Source: Populus alba (Eukaryota; Streptophyta; Magnoliopsida; Malpighiales; Salicaceae). From it: a stretch of 64,000 nt of DNA. Every line of letters begins with the position of its first letter. Within the stretch, counting starts at the first letter, position 1. A program made the position numbers and the translations under genes. The stretch spans positions 11,947,493 to 12,011,492 of the forward strand of contig NC_133287.1 in the NCBI RefSeq assembly GCF_005239225.2, given 5' to 3'. Shown here piece by piece: positions 46,935 through 59,232 of this stretch. Under the pieces are notes generated by a model, which was not told the DNA's origin, did not search any database, and worked only from the letters and a program-made list of their open reading frames with translations.

Positions 46935-49900
46935 GCTTGGATCCATTAATGAAAAATAAATATTTTTAAAAATGTTTTTTAATCTATTTTTTGCATGAAA
47001 AAAAATTAAATTGATACTTTTTAAGATGCTTTACAATAGTTTTTGTTGTGTCAATATCAAGATTTAAAAATGAAACTTAAAAAAACATTATTTTGATTGA
47101 TTTTCAATTAAAAATTATTTTTGAAAAGTATTGTCTACCGCATTATCAAACACACACTAAAAAGGAATAAGGATCTCTACATGAAAAAATAACCAAAGTT
47201 CAATTTATAATTTTTAGAATTTTAATATAATTTTATTTTTTAAAAGATTTTAACTCTAAATGGGGTGAGTGAAAATTAAAAACATTTACATGAAGAGAAA
47301 TTTTATAAATATTTTTATTTAAAGGATCTTCTTTTTAATATTAGTATCCATTGTAAGAAGGAATTGGGGAAAAAAATTGTTGTGGATCTAATTATTTTAT
47401 AGATTTTAATTACTGGTTTTTATTAACTTATTTTGAAAAAATAGAATTGTATTAGTCAAAATAATATGTAATAAGGTACTATATAGGTTAGGGGTGATTT
47501 AAGAAATTCACTTTATATTATTTAAGGGTTGAAATGATTTATAAATATGTATTAATGAGAAAAAGGGGGTTTTATATTCTTTTTAAATTATATTAATATT
47601 TTAACTCTTTCTTAATTTATTATTTAGAGATAGAGATGAATTGCATATTAATAGTGACATATATTTATATGGATTAAAAGACTTTTAATGGTTTTTAAAC
47701 TTTAAGAATAATTTTTATGAACTAAAAAATTTTGACATTGAGTTCGTAATTTTATAGATAGTACTAGTTATGTGACTTGTGCTCTTGCCTATAAAAAAAA
47801 TTATATATGTTGGTTTTTTCAACACATTTTTATAGTTAAAAAATTTAAGTTCAAATAAAAAAATTTATGCATACATTTAATCAAATAAATTGAGAATTAT
47901 GTGTGTGAATAAATAAATAAAAAGTTATTAACGATACCTAAAATTAAAAATTGAAAAATTAAGAGACTGATGTAGATTAAGATATTTAATCTCAAAAGAT
48001 GAGATATTTATCCAATTAGGTTTGCTAAATTTTTTTATTAAAATAATTGTTTTTTATTTAACCAAATGATAATAGAAATAGAAACACAAATTAAATTGAT
48101 CGAATAAAATGAAAGGGAAAAAAAATATCATGCAAGGCTACACATATTAGAAATATTATATGAAAATAATTTTTTTATTATGAAAAATAAAGTTCATCCA
48201 TAAAAAAGATTAAAAAAAATTATAAATGAATCAGAAAAACTCCTTCAAATTTAAATATAAATTAAAAAATTAAGAGAAAAACTGATAAAACAAAAATCAT
48301 TGTTGGGCTCGGCAAGTCAGGTCAATCCGCTTGGCCCATTTTGTTAGAGCCCACGCAATTGAGCCCTTAATGTTTTTTGTTTGCAACTGAGGTGGACAAT
48401 ATGATTGTTTTGAAAAAACCTTTTCGACAACGTGTCGTCTGATTTGCTCAAAAAGCGATGCTTATGTTGTTTTTACCCAAAAACCCTTTTCAACCTATTT
48501 TTTACCCCAAATATCCATAAAAATCATAGGAATCGTGATAAATCTATTTATGGCATCAGAAAACCCAAAAACCACCCCAAAACCCAAAAGTCAACTCAAG
48601 TTTAGATTTATTGTTTCATGAATTTTAAAGTTAAATAAACACCTAATATGATCTCCTATTATCAAATAGAATCATTTGATATAAATATCGTTAAATTTGA
48701 TGACCTAAATTGGTGTCAACAACATTTTTATCTCTCTACTGCTGGAATTCGACAACCTCTCTCTCTCTGTCTCTCTCTCTCTCTCTCTCTCCTCCCTCAA
48801 TAAGGAACTAAAAAAGAAAAAAAAATTGTACTAAAATTAAATTGGAAAAATATTGAGGTACTTAAATTGTATAACTTGCATGATTTTTAAAGTTCAAGGA
48901 TCAAAGTGCATCTTTTAATAAAGTTATAGCATGTCATCTATATTTGATGCTTTTTTTTTTAATCCCACATTTTCATAAGAAATCAAAATCAATTGGTATT
49001 TAATTAAGACTAAATCACCAAAAAAAAGTTTTTGGAACAAATTTATAAAACATAAAATTTATAAAACTCATCCACAATAATAATAATGTATGAAAGGATA
49101 AATAGTAAATCTTTACACCATAAAAAAATAAAAAAATAAAAAAACCTCACATATTTTAAAGTAATACTTAATACCTAGCTATGTCTCTTTATATTTAAAA
49201 GTAAAACGATACCTTCATATGTAAAATAGTAGAAATATCTATTAGAGTTTATCATGTTGACAAGTGGCAAGCAATGTGATCAATATGCTAAGGCCATGCG
49301 TCTCACGAAAATTCTACATTTATTATGTAAAGAAAAATATTACACATAATTTGTTTTCAACAAAATTAAAGAACTTTAAATGAAATCTTTTACACTATCA
49401 TTATAACTAATTATTTTTATTTTGACCGTATGAAAAATTATCTTGTAACATTTTATTTAAAATGTATATTGCATATTGTTAACTAAACATAAAATAAGAA
49501 AAATAATTTTAATATCAAACCAATCTATTTCAAGATATCTTAACTTGTTTAAAAAATTTATTTTAATATAGAGATTAAATTATATTTCATTCACACTCTT
49601 ATTATTTTTTAATTAAGTCCTTTCTAAATAAAAATATTAAATCACGTAATATAACTTGTAGTATTTTTTTTTCAATAGGAGAGTGTAATTAAGAACTTTC
49701 AAATAAATATGCATATATAGAATATCTTATATTTTCATTTAAGAAAATATTATTATTATAATAATAATTTTAATTCTTTTTTCTTTTCATTTAGTTTCAA
49801 TTGATAGAAAGTTGTACAAATAATCATTGAACAAATATATATGTTTGGATTGGATAGGTGCAATATAAAACGGGTTCAATATAAATAAAGAAATAATTCA

Positions 49901-51293
49901 AATTATAAACATATTTATAGAAGTTTAAAAGTTGGATGTTAATTGTATTAGATTTTAGTAAATTGATTTTCATTGTTATCGGACCTAATATGGTTTTTCT
50001 GACATACACACACTAAGACTACATACATAAAGTTAATTATATTAATTATCATAAATCATCAAATAAGAAATTACATTAGTTAGCATAATACATGGATTAT
50101 ATATTTTACAAACAAATGGATGATTAGAATAATCAAAGTAAATTTACAAACAAATGGATGATTAAAATTAAATCACCTTACAAAGTGGGTGCACACGACT
50201 AGGTCTTTAATAATGATTTTTCTAGATGTGAAAGTGTGTTATATTATTGATTATAAATGGCATGTACATTTTCTGAAATTTTCCAAAATTATCATAGAAT
50301 ATATAGATTTTTATATTAATTAATGATTCACCTTAACTTTTTTGGAATTTAAATTCATGCCCTCAAAAAATTCCAAACACAAAAATTAATTTAATCATTC
50401 AATTCAATTCACAGTATTTCAAACTCCCAATAGTGTCAAGTCAATATAGTATAATATCCCAAGTTATATATGAGATATCTAGGTAAGTGAATTAATTGTT
50501 CTATATGAATGTCTCTATAATATTTAAGATATGGGCAAAACCCAATAACATGAGGATACGGCGACTAATATAGTTATGGTTTTATAGATATGTTATTAGC
50601 ATTTTGGCTTTTTATTTCCTAGAGGTTAAATTTCATCCATAACCGAGAGATACTGGAGATACAAAGAAAAGCTAAGGCCACTCATGCAAGAGTGTTTACC
50701 CTGCTTGAAAATAAAGTGCGAGCCTGAGTGGAAATTTTGGAAGGTGACGATAACTTTGTAAACAAACTAAGAAGCAGCACAAGGATGAGATGGATTTCAA
50801 GATTTCAGAGCCATATATCCTACGGTGCGAGGTAGATTAGATGAGTAAGAAAACACTACACTCTAATAAAAAGAAGAGAAGAGAGTCGAAGAGCATTGAA
50901 GAAAAAGAACTGGGAATTACATGATGATGCCACGAAAAACTAGAAAGAGCATCGTCGCTAGAAGCTTCACAAAAGGAAAGCATTGGTTGCTATTGCTGTA
51001 AAGCACTGGGATCTTGATATTTTGGGAATTTTAGAAGGGCTTTGTTTACAGTCCTCACAACAAGCCGTTAACTGCGTTTGCTATATTTTCCCTTTTCTTC
51101 CAGCGTCACTACATCTAAGAAGTTTCTATTCTTCGTAATTTTGACCGATCCCACAAGGCCCTCTCGTCTTTGCTATTGTAATTTGAGCTCTTTTCATACT
51201 TTCTACCTTCCATCCAAAAAAAAAAAAAAGACGGCAAAAGAAATGGATAATTTAATTATATGTTTTACTACTATTACCCATCATTTCAGTTTC
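46935..51293. other. AT-rich intergenic region, no gene recognised
   Basis: Strongly AT-rich with many homopolymer tracts and no convincing ORF on either strand. About 48300-48760 is less AT-rich and carries CTCGGCAAGTCAGGTCAATC-like text without a known relative. 50640-51200 is moderately complex, but I could not translate it into a known protein. It may include old, unrecognisable transposons. Confidence 0.5.
48757..48791. repeat. CT microsatellite
   Basis: About 17 CT units with one interruption (CTGT), in otherwise unannotated sequence. Confidence 0.9.
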
Positions 51294-51385
51294 TTCCCAT
51301 CCAATTTTTTTAAAAACTGGCAAACAGGGTCTTTTTTAATCAGATTCCCAAGACTAAGTCGATCATATTCTTTATGGAATTGTGG

Positions 51386-51823
51386 TCATAAATCATGAAT
51401 TACACGATGCACATCTCCACTAGGATGCGTCTCAAGGGTCAACAAAAGATTATCTAAAGACCCCTTACTCAGGCCATCCTTAATGAATTGTATTTTATCT
51501 TCACGGTTTACAGATACCATTCCTAAAGAACGACATGCCGCATTACAAGTCCATCTGGCACATCTGTGACAGACTTTCAGTCGCTTTGCACGAAGTTTCT
51601 TTGCAAAAGTGTTTTTACCTGTTCCAGGCATGTGTGAAATGAAAGAATTGGAGGACTCACCTGATAATCGGACCTTTGCTTCAATCAGCCAACGAATATC
51701 TTCAGGAATTCCATGGTTCATTAACAACCTCAATCTTTCACACCTAGCACGGTAAATTTTTGTAATCGCATTCTGAGGCAGAGCAGGAAAATACTTTTTC
51801 AATTTTTTAAGAGTGGTGTCCAT
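51386..51823 (-). CDS. Athila accessory ORF downstream of integrase (cysteine-containing, unknown function)
   Basis: 145 codons from ATG 51823 (MDTTLKKLKKYFPALPQN). Lys/Arg-rich, with a cysteine group VCHRCARWTCNAACRSLG that could bind metal, then a C-terminal SLDNLLLTLETHPSGDVHRV. No signal peptide or membrane segment is seen. The TGA at 51386 stands where Athila-3 has Trp (IHDLWLHFHRE), and the similarity continues beyond it to about 51294 (SLGNLIKKD), so the original protein was longer. The same ORF starts at 67 (Athila-1) and ends at 63363 (Athila-3). It could be a structural, env-position or captured gene; I do not know the function. Confidence 0.6.
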   Translation of the reverse strand: MDTTLKKLKKYFPALPQNAITKIYRARCERLRLLMNHGIPEDIRWLIEAKVRLSGESSNSFISHMPGTGKNTFAKKLRAKRLKVCHRCARWTCNAACRSLGMVSVNREDKIQFIKDGLSKGSLDNLLLTLETHPSGDVHRVIHDL

Positions 51824-52033
51824 TTTCAAATGAGAATTGGGTGGGAGATGCAAAGAAAGAAGAAAGAGCAGAGAATTGCACAATTATATACACAGATATC
51901 AGTTATCATGGGAAACTGAAAGAACCGACTTAAGAGTCACGGAGTACCGTTATTCGTCATTTGACCGGGGTGAGAGAAACTAGCAAAACAAAAGATACAC
52001 CAAAACAAACACAAAACAATGTGAGAAAAAGAA

Positions 52034-53190
52034 TCAATCTTTATATACAGGATCACTCAATTCAGTAGAGTTATTTTCAACTGAAAAATTGTCAAAATAA
52101 ACTTTCAATCGATGCCCATTTACCTTGAAAACATTGCCATTCTTTGGATTCTCGATATCACAGGCCCCATATGGATACACATGTTTCACAATAAAAGGAC
52201 CGCTCCATCTTGATCTTAGTTTTCCAGGAAATAAATGGAGTCGAGAATTATAAAGCAAGACTTTTTGACCAATATTGAATGTTTTTCTCAGTATTTTCTT
52301 GTCATGAAACTCTTTGATTCTTGCTTTATGAATTCTTGAATTGTCATATGCATCATTTCTTATTTCCTCAAGCTCATTTATTTGTAATTTTTGAAACTGA
52401 CTAGCATCATCAATGTTTGAATTGAAAGCTTTAATAGCCCAATAAGCTTTATGTTCAATTTCCACAGGCAAGTGACAAGGTTTTCTATAGACTAGTCTAT
52501 AAGGTGACATACCTAATGATGTTTTATATGTAGTTCGATAAGCCCAAAGTGCATCATTCAGTCTTAAAGACCAGTCTTTCCGATTAGGGTTCACCGTTTT
52601 CTCCAAGATCTGTTTGATCTCCCTATTAGCAAGCTCTACTTGTCTACTTGTCTGAGGGTGATAAGGGGTGGCAACTTTGTGTGTGATTCCATATTTCTTC
52701 ATTAAAGAAGCAAATGGCTTGTTGCAGAAATGTGTTCTACCATCACTTATTATGCCTCGAGGGATTCCAAATCGACTCAAAATATTGTCTTTCAAAAACT
52801 TTATCATTGTTTTGTGATCATTGTTTCGACTTGGAATTGCCTCTATCCATTTTGAAACATAATCTACTGCGACTAATATGTACACGAAACCAAATGATGG
52901 AGGAAATGGACCCATGAAATCTATACCCCAACAGTCAAAGATCTCAATGATAAGAATAGGATTTAAAGGCATCATGTGACGTTTTGAAATAGATCCCAAC
53001 TTTTGACAATTTCCACAAGCCTTGCAGAATGCATGTGAGTCTTTGAACATGGTGGGCCAATAAAATCCACTTTGTAAGATTTTTGCAGTTGTCTTTCTTG
53101 ATGAGAAATGACCCCCACATGCCTCAGAATGACAAAATTTAATGACACTACTTACCTCATTATCAGGAATGCATCTTCAAAATATTTGAT
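52034..53190 (-). pseudogene. Athila-2 integrase
   Basis: Open from 53050 to 52034 (338 codons), very similar to the Athila-1 integrase. Core Asp in WGIDFMGPF, Asp in IISDGRTHF and Glu in [10 protein letters not shown] are kept, and the C-terminus has [11 protein letters not shown]. Gly-to-Arg changes flank two of the conserved motifs (DGRTHF for DGGTHF; TSRQVE for TSGQVE). The HHCC region upstream (about 53055-53180) is preceded by the same TGA stop seen in Athila-1. Confidence 0.85.
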
Positions 53191-53675
53191 CAGGACAATA
53201 TTTGAATAAATAAGGGTCATCCCAATAAAAGTTCTTCACTCGTTCAAGAACTTTCTTTTGTCTTGGGTACTCCAATGAGCTGGCAATTGTCCTGAAACAA
53301 GAAAATTAACAATATTAGCAAACCAAGGCATCATACAAATGGAAAGTAAAGATTCATTGAGAAAATAGTCATCGATTGGTGTGATGTCAGATTTCAAATC
53401 TGTTGTCAATCTTGACAAATGATTTGCAACAACATTTTTGGTGCCTTTCTTGTCTTTGATTGTGATATCAAATTCTTGAAGTAACAAAATCCACTGCACC
53501 AATCTAGCCTTAGAATCTTTCTTAGAAAAAAGATATTTCAATGATGCATGATCACTAAAAACAACAACAGATGAGCCAACCAGATAAGACCTGAATTTAT
53601 CACAAGCAAATACTACTACAAGTAATTCTTTTTTAGTGGTGGTGTAATTCATTTGAGCACTATTTAAAGTTTTAC
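53191..53675 (-). pseudogene. Athila-2 RNase H fragment
   Basis: 53652-53236 reads [37 protein letters not shown] and NVVANHLSRL, the RNase H domain minus its first part. The Asp expected in VVADHLSRL is Asn here and the TEKEL Glu is Lys. A frameshift near 53236 separates it from the RNase H-integrase linker. The deletion junction lies immediately upstream. Confidence 0.85.
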
Positions 53676-55243
53676 CTGTTTGAAAGTTTCAAAGATTTCA
53701 GAGTTGTGATTGACTTTCCTTTGTTTGGTCATGGTATGAGGAAATGGAAGTGCTGGTGGGGAAGCAGCCTTCTCTTTGCAATGTTCAGGTTCAACCCCTT
53801 CCTTACCCTCAGAGATAGACTCATCATCTTTCTCACAAGGTTCAAGAATGGGTTTTTCAATAACCTTACCACTATGAAGAGTGATGACTAATTTGACTTG
53901 ATCCATGTGTTGGCTTCCAGAAATATCGCATTTGCATTGTATTGCTCTTTTGGATTTTGCTGTGGTTGAGATGGAAACTTACCTTTCTCTTGGAAACTGA
54001 GAGCAGATGTTAATTTTGCAAGAGCATCTTTAAAATCTGTCATGCTTTGAGCAAGTTGAGTGTTGATTGTCTCCTGGTTTTCAATGAATACATGCAATGT
54101 TTCCTCAAGATTTCTTCTAGGAGATGGAGCGTAAGAAGGTGCATGTCCATGAGAATTTTGAAAATTATGGTGTACTTGAAACGGTGGCTGTGAAGTTTGT
54201 GCATTGTTGCTATCACTCTTCCAACTGAAATTTGGGTGATTTCTCCAACCAGGGTTATACGTTTGTGAGTATAGGTTATGGTTGGGTCTTTCGAAACTGT
54301 TTAAAGCATGGGCTTGTTTATGGAGGCATTCCCTAAAAGAAGGCAAAGTTGGACAATCATTTATTGAGTGTTCCTTGGTTTCACAGATTTGACACACAAT
54401 GTCTTAAATAGATTTTAATTGACCACTCTTTTTCAATTCAAGTGCTTCGACTTTTCTAGCTAAAGATGCAAACTTGGCTTAGAGGTCATGATCTTCCCTA
54501 AGGTTGTGCATACCTCCACTAGATGTATGAGGTTGAGTTTTACTTGGTGCCTCATAAGTACCTGTGGTGTCCCAATTTTGAGCATTTTCGGCTAGCAAGT
54601 CTAGGTACTCCATTGCTTCATTAGGGTCTTTATCTTCAAAAGTTCCATTGTACATCAATTCAACCATTTGCCTATCTCTAGGTGTTAAACCTTCATAAAA
54701 ATGTGAAACCAATCTCCATGTTTCAAAACCATGATGAGGGCAAGTATTAAGCAAATCTCGATACCTATCCTAACATTGGTAAAATGTTTCTCTTGGTTTT
54801 TGAGTGAAAGTGATGATTTGTCTTTTGAAAGAGTTTGTTCTGTGAGACGGAAAAAACTTCTTTAAAAATTGTTGTTGCATTTCATCCCAAGCACGAATAG
54901 ATCCTGGTCTCAAATTTTGTAGCCATGTTTTAGCTTTATCTTTTAATGAAAAAGGAAAAAGCTTTAATCGAATGGTGTTTATGCTACAATTTGAGTCATT
55001 ATAAGTATTACAGACCTCCTCAAATTCCCTTAAATGCAAGTATGGATTTTCTAGGTCTAAACCATGAAAAGAAGGTAAAAGTTGAATAATGCCTGGCTTA
55101 AAATTAAAATGAGATGCATCAGGAGGGGAAACTATGCATGAGGGTGCACTTGTTCTTGTGGGATTCATGTGGTCTCTAAGTGTTCTCATACGATTATTCT
55201 CATTATGAAGCGATTGATTATCTTCTTCGGCTATATTTTCTGA
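53676..55243 (-). pseudogene. Athila-2 gag and gag-protease linker
   Basis: The codon corresponding to the gag start of Athila-1 is ATA (about 55233), so the start is lost; MRTLRDHMNPT follows in frame. The gag domain runs to QKPRETFYQC (stop near 54770) and continues at 54754-54479 and 54397-53888, with a zinc knuckle CQICETKEHSINDC. The linker 53906-53676 (MDQVKLVITLHSGKV...NHNSEIFETFKQ) ends at the deletion junction. Stops lie at about 54770, 54479 and 54405. Confidence 0.85.
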
Positions 55244-55442
55244 AAATGATGAGGATACCCTACAAAGTCGACCACTTAATGTACGTGACCAAACTCTCAT
55301 GCATGTGTAAGAAGAGAATAAAAGGAAGAAAAGAAAATAGAAGAAAAGGAAACAAAACAAAACAAAGAAAACAAAAGTTAGATAAAATGAAAAGTGAAAA
55401 GAGAAAATAAATTAAATATTATAATTTATACAAGAATTTACC

Positions 55443-55460
55443 TCCCTGGCAACGGCATCA
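55443..55460 (-). other. Athila-2 primer-binding site, decayed
   Basis: Minus strand TGATGCCGTTGCCAGGGA. It differs from the tRNA-Asp complement at three positions, all C-to-T or G-to-A type on one strand or the other. Confidence 0.75.
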
Positions 55461-55466
55461 AAAAGT

Positions 55467-57236
55467 TGACACAACCAAAAGCTTGATGTCTTCTCCCAAG
55501 TGCAGGAGTGTCGAAGTAATAAATAACCCAGCAAGACCGGGGTCGAACCACAGAGAGGTTAATTGTATAAATTATAAATAACAAGACAACAACAACAACA
55601 ACAATAATAATAATAATACTTAGTACGTGGCGTTGTTACACCTGAGAATGATCTAAAAGATTGGGTCACAGGTTTCCAGCCTATATACTGAGTTTATAAA
55701 AAGATCAAAGAGATATATTATATATTATAAACAGAATGTAAATAATAATAATAATAATAATAACAATAATAATAATAGTAATAGTAATAATAGTAGTAGT
55801 AGTAGTAGTAGTAAAAGAAGAAGAAGATGAAGAAATTAATGAGAACTTTAAGAGATGAAAGATTAATGTAAGGATTAAACAACGATAAAAATAAATGTCA
55901 AGGTTAGATAATCCACTAATGGTACTTCAAACAAGTATAGTATAAACTCTTATTACTCAATTGGAAACCACACATAAAGGAGGTTCCAATCAGATTATAA
56001 ATTGTTAACATGATTACATTAGTTATCTTATTCGAATAAAGCTAATACTTGTAAATGTTGGCAGACATTCATGATTATATCTTATGTTAACAACAAATCA
56101 AGTTCCTTTCATAGCTCAGGTGTTGGTTATACCATACAGTATAGGCTATGAAAGTACCAAGTATTTGTTGTACCAAGTGTTATACAATATAAATCTAGAT
56201 TAACCATTTAACAAGCAAAGTATTAAAAGAACAAGATAACAAATATTAAACATGTTAGTATCCAACGTTAAGGTCCATGTTAAGTTTATATTATACTTAT
56301 TCTTACACCATTAGTGTACCCTTTTCACCTTGACATAATTAACTTAGCTAAACATAATGAAAGAAAGAAACATAAATGAAACATAAATGAACAAGATAAG
56401 AACATAAATGAGAAAGAAGTTAACTAAGTAAAGAAAAGGAAATGAAGTGCATAAACTTGATATTAATGAAAGCAAAACATAGGCAATACAAAGAGAGAAA
56501 GCAAGAGCATGATTTTGATCTGGAAACCAAGATGCCCCAATACATGGTAAGTGCCTCCTTTTATAGGCCAAAATTTAAAACTATTGATTTGTTGACTAAT
56601 TGATGAGTGGGTGGCCACATCTTGACTTGGTGACAATCCTTATCTTCTTGTCTAAACAATACATCATTGCTAACATCATAATTTTCCCAGAATCCTCAAG
56701 AATGTTCTAGGAAATTGTCTCAGCATTTCCAAAAAAAAAAAATGAGGTCATTTGGACTTCTAGAACTCAAGATATGGGCTGAACACTAAATAGTGTCTGG
56801 GCTGCAGGAAAGCTTCGGACTTCTTCGTTGTTCCTTCAATTTGAACTTCAAAACGGCCTTTTTAAATCTTGGGCTCCTCATGAAAGTTGTAGGCCTTTGT
56901 CTTACCTTTCCATCCATGTAAAATGGACCTAAATCCCAGATCTAGAGCTCTAGATATGATCCAATTACCGAGCAATGTTCCGGTTTGGACTGCACCAGCA
57001 TCTCTTTTCTAAGTTTGGCCATCTCTTTGTCCTTTTACTTTCAATACTTAAACTCATCATTCAATCTTTTTATTTATGTGATAGGCCTGCATTTAAGATG
57101 AACATTTACCATAAATTAAGGTATCTTATAGTATCAAACTTGTTATTATAAAACATGCTTTAGTTAAGGAGTTATTCATACTTCAAGTGCAAAATGATGA
57201 TATAAAACCTTGATAAACATACACTTTTAAGTACTA
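55467..57236 (-). repeat. Athila-2 5' LTR
   Basis: Minus-strand LTR from TAGTACTTAAAAGTG (57236; the terminal TGAT is missing) to ...TTGTGTCA at 55467. TATA box at about 56557. AAC/AAT microsatellite at 55585-55620 and AAT/AGT/AAG runs at 55738-55815. Confidence 0.88.
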
Positions 57237-58163
57237 TGATTTTTGCACCCATCCTATAATAGTTCATCAAAATCTTTCAAAAGTACAAAAAACCTAGTTG
57301 TGTCCACATTTGGTTCTCGTATACACTTCAAAATTCATTTGCGTGACCCTAATTCATTCTCATTGCATTCATCACCGTTCATCTACAACTTCAAGCGCAT
57401 TGCAAGAATAGAAGTTGAGACAACTATTTTGCTACCATATTCTTATAAGGAAAATAGAGTTCTCCATGTGCAAATCAACACAAATATGTTTTGTACAAAA
57501 TCTTTCAAAAGTACAAAAAACCTAGTTGTGTCCACATTTGGTTCTCGTATACACTTAAACATTTATTTGCATGACCCTAATTCATTCTCATTGCATTCAT
57601 CACCATTCATTTACAACTTCAAGTGCATTGCAAGAATAGAAGTTGAGACAACCATTTTTCTACCATATTCTTATAAGGAAAATAGAGTTCTCCATGTGCA
57701 AATCAACACAAATATGTTTTGTACAAAATCTTTTAAAAGTACAAAAAACCTAGTTGTGTCCACATTTGGTTCTCGTATACACTTAAACATTTATTTGCAT
57801 GACCCTAATTCATTCTCATTGCATTCATCACCATTCATTTACAACTTCAAGCGCATTGTAAGAATAGAAGTTGAGACAACCATTTTTCTACCATATTCTT
57901 ATAAAGAACATAGAGTTCTCCAATTGCAAATCAACACAAAATTTTTTTTCATGAATCTCTTCTTGTAGAAGATGCATCATAACAACATATGGATTAAGAA
58001 ACTTTTTATTTCTACAGCTCTTACGTGGACATCTAATACCTCTTCTACTAATATTCATTGAATTAGATAGTGCATAATTAATAAAAGTCTCAATCTCATT
58101 ACAATAATTCATCATGCGCAACCATTCAGGTGAAACTCAATACATCCAAGAATGATCATCCAT
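57237..58163 (-). pseudogene. tnp2: CACTA-2 tnp2 5' part with triplicated segment
   Basis: ATG 58163 opens MDDHSWMY, then a TGA where CACTA-1 has Arg. WLRMMNYCNEIETFINYAL and GIRCPRKSCRNKKFLNPYVV form the transposase-associated domain. After MMHLL the sequence enters three tandem 228-bp units, then reaches a KDF-DELL-stop-DGCKNH-like text equal to LKDSDEPLWDG of CACTA-1, and stops at the Athila-2 LTR. Stops and frame changes make it inactive. Confidence 0.8.
57271..57955 (-). repeat. 228-bp tandem repeat, three copies, derived from tnp2
   Basis: Units start at 57271, 57499 and 57727 on the plus strand; the period is exactly 228. On the minus strand each unit reads tnp2-like text MVVSTSIL...EPNVDTTRFFVLLKDF, matching MVGSTSSA...EEPNANAARFFDLLKDS in CACTA-1. 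The 241-codon plus-strand ORF over this block is antisense and most likely spurious. Copies at 57499 and 57727 are more alike than the one at 57271. Confidence 0.85.
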
Positions 58164-59232
58164 TATTTATATGATGCCTATATATATAATATTGATGACA
58201 ACATGTATTAATTAATAATGTGAACTAAATAAATTATCAGTACCCAACTAATTAGCTATCATTGGTTCAATTTAAACTTCTTCATTATATTTTAGTATTG
58301 TCATTTAATCATTATCAATTTTCTCCAAAAATTCAAATTTACTAAAATTTTCAACTTAACAATGAAATTGACAAAACATAAAAAAGTACCAATTAAATAA
58401 CCTGTTATTTCGTTTATTATAACACACTTAAGTTACAAAATCAAACTCAATTTCATCAAATAACAAACAAATATAATTTCTCAAAATCTCAAACAAATCC
58501 TAACATGTACAAATCATACATTTATAACAAATTACTTAAGAAAAAAGCTATAAAATAAGTAAACATACAAACAAACTAAATATACTACACAAAAATACCA
58601 AAAAAAATTAATATAACGAAAAGGGTTACAACAAAAAATGGGCAGGTTTGATTACTTGATGTGGATAATCATTTTTAAAAAATTAAACCATGATAGGGAT
58701 ATTAACAAATTACGTGTTAAGGCGGTCATATTTGTGATGATGAGAGCAAGACTTGTGACAAAATAGGAGGGAAAGGTTCTGTTTTTTGCATAAAGAAAAA
58801 GAAACGAGGGGGGTGGGGTGGGGGGGTGTTATTGGTTATAACTTTAATATCACCAACGGATTCCATGATGGAAATTACTGAAAGTAATCTCGTTAGAAAT
58901 ATTAACATGTCAGATTTGCCGACAATATTAACGAAGAAATACCTGCCCAATATATTTTTATTTTTTGAATTTCACTAGTGATTCCCTCGGTATTTACCGA
59001 TGGAAATTTTACTTCAGTTATTACCGATGGAAACATCAACATGATTTTTTGTTAGTAAATATCATCGTAATTTACTAATTTTATTTATTTATTTTATTGT
59101 TATTTAACAATTTTCTAATAATGTATAATCCAAGCCTGTGTTTGAGTATGAAAGTCCCACTCGGATTGGTGATTCAACATATAAAAAAAATAAAATAAAA
59201 GGAACTCTTACATATTCAATTTGTAATCTTAC

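Larger units (their letters stand above)
51294..57236 (-). mobile_element. Athila-2: internally deleted Athila-type retrotransposon
   Basis: On the minus strand the order is 5' LTR (57236-55467), decayed primer site, gag, remnant before protease, RNase H, integrase and accessory ORF. Compared with Athila-1 it lacks about 2.05 kb covering most of protease and all RT core motifs; the junction is near 53675. The 3' LTR is missing: similarity ends near 51294. It inserted into the tnp2 gene of CACTA-2 at 57237, and the first four LTR bases (TGAT) are absent. Confidence 0.88.
57237..59056 (-). mobile_element. CACTA-2: fragment of a second CACTA transposon, minus strand
   Basis: Contains the 5' part of tnp2 (58163 downward) and, at 58840-59040, ACCGATGGA/ACGGATTCC-type subterminal motifs. 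A degenerate terminus is possible near 59041-59056 (minus strand TACTAACAAAAAATC, compared with CACTAC-AAAAA-type ends), with modest confidence. 58170-58840 is AT-rich leader without coding sequence. The tnp2 reading stops at 57237, where Athila-2 sits. Confidence 0.75.

Noticed and set aside
46935..51293. Possible hidden host gene in the 4.3-kb gap
   Set aside because: I read both strands for motifs and splice-linked exons and found none; ORFs there are short and AT-driven.
57243..57968. 241-codon plus-strand ORF with three 76-residue repeats, looking like a novel repeat protein
   Set aside because: The minus strand of the same block translates to the CACTA tnp2 linker, so the plus-strand frame is antisense and stays open only because the period is a multiple of three.
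57237..59056. CRISPR-like or satellite array
   Set aside because: The repeats are directly adjacent without unique spacers and derive from a transposase gene; a plant genome has no CRISPR arrays.
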